Shown here: one piece after another, positions 57,141-64,000 of the stretch
Numbering within the stretch: position 1 is the first letter of the stretch
How the letters are laid out: each line of letters starts with the position of its first letter
Assembly (NCBI RefSeq): GCF_949987535.1
Contig: NC_080079.1
Coordinates: forward strand, 8,746,001-8,810,000
Source: Balaenoptera acutorostrata
Taxonomy: Eukaryota > Chordata > Mammalia > Artiodactyla > Balaenopteridae
DNA: 64,000 bases
Direction of reading: 5' to 3'
Notes under the pieces: model-generated
Databases searched by the model: none
Told to the model about the DNA's origin: nothing
The model's input: only the letters and a program-made list of their open reading frames with translations
Position numbers and translations under genes: made by a program

Positions 57141-57190
<50 letters not shown>
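56983..57190. repeat. Duplicated 99 bp unit ending in (CA)n
   Basis: Unit 1 (56983-57081) and unit 2 (from 57082) each hold ACTTGAACATGTCTTTAGG, a shared unique part (AAGATGCCCGCCCTCGAGG) and a CA run (about 57044-57083 and 57143-57190). The unique part is identical in both. The same phrase resembles an antisense L2 end ('cctgccctc-aggagct'). Confidence 0.92.
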
Positions 57191-57194
<4 letters not shown>

Positions 57195-57740
57195 CATGTT
57201 AATACTGGGCCTGTCCCTTCCCCCAGGCATAACAGTCCCTGGAGCCTCTGGCCCTTCTGTCCCTCGAGAACTGCATGCAACACAGTGCAAGACACACAGG
57301 CCAGAAGTTCAGCCACACAACACCGTGAAAGGGGAGAGGGGCCTTAGAGGGGACAGCGGGGGAATCTGCAGAATCCTGAGCACTGGGAGGCCACGGTCAT
57401 GCCTTTTTCTCCCAGATTGTTCCATGTGCCTTTTCTGGCCTGGCCCAGCCAAGCGGCCCCAACAGACAAAGAGCAAGAACTCTGACTTTCTTTTCTTGTC
57501 AGGACACTTCCCCCCGAACCCTTGCCCTTTCCTATTCTGGACAAGGCCGCTCTCTGGCCTCAAGATCGCCCCTCACCATCTCTTGGATGGGATACCCAAG
57601 GCTGCTCATGCCCAGAAGAAATGCCTGCCGCCCTGCCTTCAAGAGATGCCCTCGGCCAAGAGATGCGCAGTCTTGCCGGTCCCTCCCACTTACCCCGGGC
57701 CGCTCGGGAGACACAGGCAAAGGGCCCCAGCTCCCAGCCC
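57195..57740. other. No recognised gene
   Basis: GC-rich, unassigned. A 193-codon plus-strand frame (57196-57777) overlaps antisense frames and has no domain. Confidence 0.4.
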
Positions 57741-57744
57741 CGGA

Positions 57745-57880
57745 TTGACAGGCTCATCATCACAACCCCACACATGAAACAGACAGAGAAGGGGACCCGC
57801 CCAAGGTCCCCCAGCTGGGCGGGGTAAAACCAGGCCCAGAATCCGGGTCTCCTGTCTTCCAGGCCTCTCAGAAACTGAGC
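57745..57880 (-). repeat. MIR fragment, antisense
   Basis: 'CATGAAACAGACAGAGAAGG', 'CGCCCAAGGTCCCCCAGC', 'CCAGGCCCAGAATCCGGGTC'. Antisense MIR core and 5' part. Confidence 0.65.
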
Positions 57881-57984
57881 AAAACCCAGCTGCCGAGAGG
57901 AAACTGCCCCTTCCTCCTACTTTCCTATTATCCGCTAATGACACAAGTTATCAGCACAAACTTTCTAAACAATACAAAGGCCAC

Positions 57985-58440
57985 AGTAAGTGTTCTTATG
58001 GGAGTGGGAGGGGAGGAAAGAGAAACTTTATACATAATAATTTTTGATATTGAATGAGGAATGTAGGTGACGAGCAGAGGCCGAGCGTGGCACATTTAAT
58101 TTAAGCCGTGGCAGCGCGGGGCAGCTTCCGTTGCAGCCATAATAAATTACATACAAGTGCCACCGAACAATAACAAAAAACTGTGGGCCATCTATTTCAG
58201 TCCCATTTACAAGAAATCAATATCAATACTTAATGCAATACTGGTGAAAAATGAGCAGAGATACAGAAAGCATAATAAACCAGGAATGGGAAGCTCGCAG
58301 TGTTTCACTCTGGAAGAAAAAACTAACTGTCTATATTTTCATGTTGAGGGATATTTCACCGAAACCTTGTGCTGGAGGTATGAGGGTTTTCCAGATCTAA
58401 GTTTAAAATAACTTCTTTATTAAATTAAGAGAGTTCTTTA
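57985..58440. promoter_or_regulatory. Candidate conserved non-coding element
   Basis: Repeat-free, with 'ATACATAATAATTTTTGATATTG', 'CACATTTAATTTAAGCCGTGG', 'CCATAATAAATTACATAC', 'CTTAATGCAATACTGG'. A very typical deeply conserved enhancer texture. Inferred by composition only. Confidence 0.45.
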
Positions 58441-58444
58441 AACT

Positions 58445-59160
58445 GTGGATTACTAGCTGGATAAAAGTCATACATATGGAAGGAGGTATTTCCTCTTTCC
58501 CAATGTACTGGACATCGTTCATCAAATTTTCTTTCTTAAAATAGCCTTACTTTTATCATGCACATTTCCCACAGTGTTTATGCTGTAAGTAACAGCCTAC
58601 CTTTGTGTTGAGGGCAGATAGGAAAAACTAATCTCTACTTATTCTTGGCGTCAAACCAGATAAATTGGGGCAGCCCAGTCACAGGTGGGGCAGGGAAACC
58701 ACACCAGAGGCCCAAGGTACATCTGTGCACACGCACGACCCATTCAAAAGCTCCACCCAAAATGCAGGGCAGACCCTGTCCCCCGTTCCTTCACCTGGGT
58801 ATACGACAAGCAGACACTGACATCTCACTTTGAACTGCCTGCGGCCATTCAGCTTGACCAGAATTAAGGCCATCAGACCCCTTGTGCACCCCAGCAGCAG
58901 GCCCAGAGGGAAGCCTCTGTGTCCCAGAGGTGGCCAGGAGCCAGACCCTCCAAGCCAACCCGAGGCAGAGCAAGCACTGCCCGCCACACGCAGTGGTTTA
59001 TCAACCAGTCCCCCACCAAGCGGGGTGCAAATAAGAAAGAATTTTATTTCTCTGAACACTGCCCTGACAGTGCCTTACCAAATGTCCCTCCCCTGTGAGG
59101 AACATATCCTGTAAGGGTCTGCTGGACAGATTCTAAAACTTTCAGGTTATTTCAGTTGTT
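58445..59160. other. No recognised gene or repeat
   Basis: Unassigned DNA upstream of a CHR SINE. Confidence 0.4.
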
Positions 59161-59162
59161 AG

Positions 59163-59491
59163 AACTGAGTCCAGGGGCTTCCCTGGTGGTGCAGTGGTTG
59201 AGAATCTGCCTGCCAATGCAAGCGACACGGGTTCAAGCCCTGGTCTGGGAAGATCCCACATGCCGCGGAGCAACTGGGCCTGTGAGCCACAACTACTAAG
59301 CCTGAGCGTCTGGAGCCTGTGCTCCACAACAAGAGAGGCCACGATAGTGAGAGGCCCGCGCATCGCGATGAAGAGTGGCCCCCGCTTGCCACAACTGGAG
59401 AAAACCCTCGCACAGAAACGAAGACCCAACACAGCCAAAAATAAATAATAATAAAAATTTTTTTAAAATTAAAAAAAAAAACTGAGTCCAG
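59163..59491 (+). mobile_element. CHR SINE with 12 bp TSD
   Basis: Element 59175-59479 between AACTGAGTCCAG copies (59163-59174, 59480-59491). Box A is slightly changed (TGGTGCAGTGG) and box B reads GGTTCAAGCCC, so transcription may be weaker. Ends in TAAA and A-rich tail. Confidence 0.96.
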
Positions 59492-59494
59492 TTT

Positions 59495-59925
59495 AAAACT
59501 TCAATCTCATGCCCGACTTGCCCACCACTGGCCAGGCTCATGGCTCCCGGGGCTCGGGGAGGAGCGGGTCTATTCTGTCCCTCCCCTCCCTTCTCTCCTT
59601 GGAGAAGAGCCTGCGTCACCTCCTCCCCCTGCTCCTATAGCTCTCCTCCTGGAGGCTGTGCTGAAATGCAAACCCAGAGGTGTCTGGCTCCACTGGAAGT
59701 GGGAGGGGGGAGGGTTGCAGGGATGAGGTCATTAGGAGACATCAGAACAAGCCTTGTATGCCTACGTGCTGCTGCACACGCAGTGGAGATCACTGGGGAG
59801 CAACATGGTGAGGTTTTGCAGAATTAATTAAAGAAACCGCAACTAAAATTGAAGTCCGGGAAGGCCTGTAGGGGGAGCTCTCACGCCCGCCATGCAAGGC
59901 CAATTACTCCCAACAAAAAGAGACT
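59495..59925. other. No recognised gene or repeat
   Basis: Short gap between two SINEs; GC-rich to about 59720. Confidence 0.4.
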
Positions 59926-59928
59926 TAA

Positions 59929-60224
59929 AAATGCATACACAGGGACTCCCCTCGTGGCACAGTGGTTGAGAATCTGCCTGCCAATGTAGGGCACACAGGT
60001 TCGAGCCCTGGTCTGGGAAGTTCCCACATGCTGCGGAGCAACTAAGCGTGTGCCCCACAACTATTGAGCCTGTGCTCTAGAGCCTGTGAGCCACAACTAC
60101 TGAGCCCACACACCAAAACCAAGAGTAGCCCCAGCTCCCCACAACTAGAGAAAACCTGCGTGCAGCAAGGAAGACCCAATGCAGCCAATAAATAAATAAG
60201 TTTATTTTTTTTTAAATGCATACA
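59929..60224 (+). mobile_element. Older CHR SINE with 11 bp TSD
   Basis: Element about 59940-60213 between AAATGCATACA copies (59929-59939, 60214-60224). Starts GGGACTCCCCTCGTGGCACAG; body carries the CACAACTACTGAGCC-type segments of the longer form at 43.3 kb. More diverged than the young copies. Confidence 0.92.
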
Positions 60225-60915
60225 TCTCCCACAGGAAGGTTCTACTTTACCATCCAGCACGAAGAAAAAAGTTTCTCTCCACCCCCAAGGTACACAGCTC
60301 AGCCAATCAGAGACTGTTGCAGCCCAACCAATGAGAAGCCTCCATACTTTGGACTATCAACTTCCTCCAATGGATTCTTTGCTTACTGCAGCCCTGCCCA
60401 ACTCCCCCCTTTCCCCTATAAAAGCAAGCCTGGCCGCCTTTTTCTCTGGATTTGCTTATGGGCCTCCATAGTTCACACTTGCGCAATTGCAATTCCTCTG
60501 GCTGTTCTCAAATGAACTCACGTTTACTGGTAAAATACCTGGCTATTATATTATTGAAGTTGACATATTGAACGCTGGGAAGATACTCTGATGGAGGGAA
60601 GGACTAGCAGTGAGAAATGGAGCTGGAGGCTGTTAGAGGGTACAGGTGAGGGAGAAGGCGTGGCAAGAAGCGTGTCCAGGAGAACAGAGAGGTGCGCGGT
60701 GGAAATGAGAGACACTCAGGAAGAGGAATTAAGGGGGCTCGTGCTCAATGGAACATGGTGGGAGGGGGGTGGGGAGACTGTGAAGATGCCCAGGTATCCG
60801 TATCCAGTAGCACACCTGAATGCACGACTGTATCACTAAGCAGGACAGTGGGGAGGTGCAAGCTTGAGGGGGCTGGAGAAAACGTGATGTTGTCATGTAG
60901 GACCACATGACTTTG
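60225..60915. other. No recognised gene
   Basis: Unassigned. Includes 'CCAATCAGAG' and 'CAACCAATGAG' CCAAT-like motifs and 'CCCCTATAAAAGCAAG' near 60413, an accidental TATA-like cluster or old LTR promoter remnant. Confidence 0.35.
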
Positions 60916-60916
60916 A

Positions 60917-61045
60917 AGAGGCTGCGGGTCTTCAGAACCTTTTTTTTTTTTTTTTTTTAGATTCCATATATATCTAACACACCATTGTAAAGCAATTACA
61001 CTCCAATAAAGATGTTAAAAAAAAAAAAACAAGAGGTTGCAGGTC
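60917..61045 (+). mobile_element. Short L1 3' end, probable 5' inversion
   Basis: Inserted DNA 60931-61031 between AGAGGCTGCGGGTC and AGAGGTTGCAGGTC (60917-60930, 61032-61045; 12 of 14 match). The right part, 'CACACCATTGTAAAGC' to 'CCAATAAAGATGTT' plus A tail, is the L1 3' end in sense. The left part is a T run then AGATTCCATATATA, which matches L1 text in reverse orientation, as expected from twin priming. Confidence 0.8.
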
Positions 61046-61047
61046 AT

Positions 61048-61825
61048 CCAGGATGGCTGGGGCTGGAGATGCCAGCCTGGGGTCTCCAGTGTCAGGAGCG
61101 GGTGCAAGTCACTGTGTGGACGGACAGCCTAGCTCCACCTCGCTAAGACTGCACAGCCCCAGTGCCTTCTGGGGATGAGAGCTGTGTGGGCTCACACCCC
61201 AGCCCATCTGCAGCGCCTTGTAGTCTGTTCAAGCCTTCATGCTCTGTGTCGTGCATGTGTCATCGGGTCCTCAAACTTGAAGAGGATTGCTAAGTGAACC
61301 AGAGTGTTGACCCTTTGCCCCCAGCCGGTGACTTCTCTCCTTCACAGAGAGCCAGGGCTTTTGTTTCCTTGTTCGTTTGGTTTCATTTGTGATCTTCTGT
61401 GGTACTTGCAGCACAAAGTAACCTTTTTTCAAGCAACTAAAAACATGTACATAATACAATGATCCAAAGAGACTGGGCAAACAGCATCCAATGCCTCCTC
61501 ATTCTACTATTAGGTAATTGTGCATTCATTCATTCATTCATTCAATTATTCACTTGTTCAGCAGCATTCCCCAGGGAGAGGTATGGAAGGAGTGAGAAGA
61601 TGCGGGTACTTCCACCTGTAAAAGAGCAGCTCAGCCGAACTGGCACTTAACTGAGCCTTGCAGGATGGGGAAGCTCATTAATCAGAGGATGAGGGAGAGT
61701 GTCCCACACAGAGAGACCAAGTGAGGAAAGTCTGGGGACTGTCTGTCCAATGGCAGTCTTGAGAATTGTGACCCCAGTTAGAGGGTCACCATGGATTTGT
61801 GAAAAATTGAGATGATCGTATTGCA
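61048..61825. other. No recognised gene; ATTC tract
   Basis: Unassigned apart from a CATTCATTCATTCATT tract at 61524-61543, probably an antisense L2 end. Confidence 0.4.
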
Positions 61826-61829
61826 GTCT

Positions 61830-62245
61830 GCTCTTCCCTCTGACAAACTCCTATTCACCCTTTAAGTGCCAATTCAGTCATCACTTCCTCCAGGAAGCCT
61901 TCCCATCAGGCAGGGTTGGACATTCCCATCTTTCTATCTTCACAGCCTTGTTCATGCAGTGATTCCTCACTTGTCTGGCAGGGGCAGGGGGAGGGGCTTA
62001 CCTCTGCTGGTTTAACTCCAAGCTTCCACAGGGCACAGACCTTCTCACTCTTTTCAGCCTCCTTAGCCCCTTGCACAGGCCTGAAGCAGGGCAGTGCACA
62101 GCCGAACATCACAGCTTCGGCTTCCTGGGCTTGCTCAGAGGATGACAGGAAGCCAGCTTTGTAAAGGGTTTAGCATGGGGCCCAGCCATGGGAAGTGCAC
62201 AACCAATGTCAGCTATATTCTTACTAAATGTTTGCTGAGTGACCA
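61830..62245 (+). repeat. L2 LINE 3' end
   Basis: 'CCTCTGACAAACTCCTATTC', 'ACTTCCTCCAGGAAGCCTTCC', 'TTCACAGCCTTGTTCATGC', 'CTTCCACAGGGCACAGACC', 'CTTACTAAATGTTTGCTGAG'. Clear sense L2 3' region, about 400 bp. Confidence 0.8.
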
Positions 62246-62249
62246 GTGG

Positions 62250-63635
62250 CTTCTATAATACGCGACCTCTCTTCTTATCGGTCAGTATTTCAGAGCCACA
62301 CGGGATGAGAAAGGGGCAGCAGAGGTGGGGATCATTCTCCCCTCATTCCTCACCCATGGAAAGGCCTGCAAGAGTAATTGAAGAGAGGAAAATAATTCTT
62401 AAACATTCCTCCTTTTGTGCTTTTATTGTTAAATGAAAATGTCACACTTTTTGAAATGCTCTAAGCAAGTTTGCACAGCCCTTTCTGCAGAAAATACTGT
62501 GTGTGTTGGGGGGAGATTTGTACGTGTGTGAGAGTGTGTATAACCTCTATCTGTTCTTCAACAAGTAATTGGCCAAAAGCAGGTGGCTTCGAAGGTGAAT
62601 TAATTCTCTACTGGAAAAATTGTGTTGTGAACACCTAGTGATGAGGGATCTTAGACTCTGCTGTACCAGGAAGATGTCTCAAGCCCCAGAGCCAGGTGAG
62701 TAAGATGTGTAACTTTAACGTATGTGAACCTAATTTTTATCTTGAGTCCTCATTTCCCTGAGGAAATTAGCCCTCATTAGCCCTCATTTTCAGCTAATTC
62801 GGCGCTGGTTTAGCCAGCCCTGGGGCCGTACTTGGGTTTCCATTGGGGCTTACATGTGGTCAGGTCTGGTCCTGGCCACTGTCATCTCACCACAAGGCTG
62901 CTGAGGTGTCCTCCCTCCCTGCTGGTCTCAGCGCTGACCCACTCCCGTTGGTCCAGGGAGGACCCTGCTGCGCCCCCTGCCGCCCAGCTCATCCCCACAA
63001 TCTCTCCCCCTCTCCCTCCCCACACAGCCCTCCTCTCCCCAGAGCCTCTCCAGCACCCAGAGCCAGCCGGCTGCTCCTGCACCACTCTGGGGTCACTCAA
63101 AATCCCTTTGCCTTCACACCCAGTGCCTAGCTACTTCTGCCCATGGCTCTGGCCCCGTGATGGGTGAAGGGCAGCTCTGGGATCCCACCACTCCCCGGAC
63201 CTTACCCCGGGGATGGGACATGCAAGTATCCTCTGCTCTCAGTCTCCAAATCTGGAGAAGGGTCCGCTTATCCTCCCCTTCCTGTGAAAGTCAAAGCCCT
63301 CTCCTCCCCTCTCACTTCCTCCTTCAAGTTATCTAGCCACAGGTTAGGAAGACTGGCTTTGGTTGATTTGCATTGTTCCAAACATCTTTCTGTGCTCAGA
63401 CCTAGGCTGCTGGAAGTCAAAAGCCCATTACCTGACTTTTTGCTCTTCTGCTGCCTGTGTTAGGGGATAGAAGGAGGGTAGCAGGAAATGCCAAGAAACG
63501 AATTTTGTGATTAATCTCACAAAATAGTATACTTCCAGGGCAGCATGCCAAGTCCCGGCTTCCCAGGCTTATGCAGATAACCCAGTCCAGCGGTGCTGCC
63601 CGACAGCTGCCTTAGATGCCTCCGCATAGCGTGCT
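62250..63635. other. No recognised gene
   Basis: Unassigned. A GT-rich run lies at 62499-62540. Open frames to 111 codons at 62832-63167 are domain-free, in proline/serine-rich DNA. Confidence 0.4.
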
Positions 63636-63639
63636 GACG

Positions 63640-63830
63640 CTGGCATGGGTGTGGGGATGGGGACCACTGGGGCCACAGTGCCTGGGTTTGAACCTGTGCT
63701 GCTCCTTCCTCCCTGTGTGACCAGAACAAGCATCGCCTGCCCTCAGCACCCTGGCTCCTTATCTGTAGCAGCACCATCCTTCTCCCAGGACTGCTGCTGA
63801 AAGAGAAATCATCTAAGAGGCAATCAATGC
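63640..63830 (+). repeat. MIR SINE
   Basis: 'GCCTGGGTTTGAACCTGTGC', 'CCTCCCTGTGTGACCAGAAC', 'GGCTCCTTATCTGTAGCAG'. Sense MIR with B-box-like start. Confidence 0.7.
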
Positions 63831-63834
63831 TAGG

Positions 63835-64000
63835 AACCCGGAGAGAACCGCCGAGATGCCCTGTTTGCCCCACGTCTGTTCTCCTGCCCAGCATCAGTCA
63901 CGCGCGCGGTAGAGAGAGGACCAGAGAGCACGGAAGGCATCTGCCACCTCTGAGAAAAGTAACTCTACCCTCTTTCCCAGCAACTCACAGCCGCTTTGGA
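63835..64000. other. Window end, no recognised gene
   Basis: Unassigned; contains a CACGCGCGCG CpG cluster near 63899. Confidence 0.4.

Noticed and set aside
57196..57777. 193-codon plus-strand frame
   Set aside because: No recognisable domain, begins right after a CA microsatellite and is overlapped by antisense frames.
60290..60430. Possible promoter with CCAAT motifs and a TATAAAAG motif
   Set aside because: Motifs are short and no transcript or first exon follows; it could be an old LTR promoter but I could not show LTR ends.

Overview
This window looks like nuclear DNA from a cetacean, and I find no protein-coding gene, rRNA or tRNA gene that I can support. The best lineage evidence is six full-length or nearly full-length copies of the tRNA-derived CHR SINE (start reads GGCTTCCCTGGTGGCGCAG, tail of TAAA units), several with clear target-site duplications (TSDs), plus two shorter antisense CHR-type copies. 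This family is known from whales, hippos and ruminants, and the subfamily seen here is typical of whales. The very common toothed-whale type that ends just after the 'CGTACCGC' motif is absent, which weakly suggests a baleen whale. L1 3' ends of the cetartiodactyl type agree with this.

The rest of the window is ordinary mammalian intergenic or intronic DNA. It holds many old MIR and L2 fragments, two MaLR/LTR-type elements, hAT fragments (MER5A-like, MER58-like), an antisense L1 3' region of about 1.2 kb, a HAL1/L1-ORF1-like segment, simple repeats and several short tandem duplications. These alternate with AT-rich, repeat-free blocks rich in TAATTA, ATTTAA and similar motifs that resemble conserved non-coding elements of a developmental-gene desert (about 8.0-8.7, 9.9-10.5, 16.8-17.6, 25.0-26.5, 35.0-36.0, 36.8-37.5 and 58.0-58.4 kb). 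I cannot name the neighbouring gene.

Layout: 1-9 kb has L2/MIR fragments, a palindrome of two inverted LTR ends at 2.2-2.5 kb and a CNE-like block near 8 kb. 9.5-20 kb has a purine microsatellite, MIRs, an old LTR-like repeat, one CHR SINE and a conserved-looking block with a splice-bounded open frame at 17.17-17.37 kb. 20-35 kb is GC-richer MIR/L2 DNA, then an AT-rich block, a MaLR LTR and L2. 35-40 kb has CNE-like blocks and an L1 3' end with perfect structural hallmarks. 40-52 kb is the densest repeat region, with SINEs nested in a palindromic DNA element, antisense L1, HAL1-like sequence and a SINE-in-L1-in-MIR nest. 52-64 kb has L2/MIR, a duplicated CA-repeat unit, one CNE-like block, two SINEs and a short L1.

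No novel gene system is visible. The items most worth checking are the exon-like block at 17.2 kb, the LTR palindrome at 2.2-2.5 kb, the SINE with a doubled 3' end at 46.0-46.5 kb, and the CNE-like blocks. Repeat family names come from memory of consensus sequences, not from a search.
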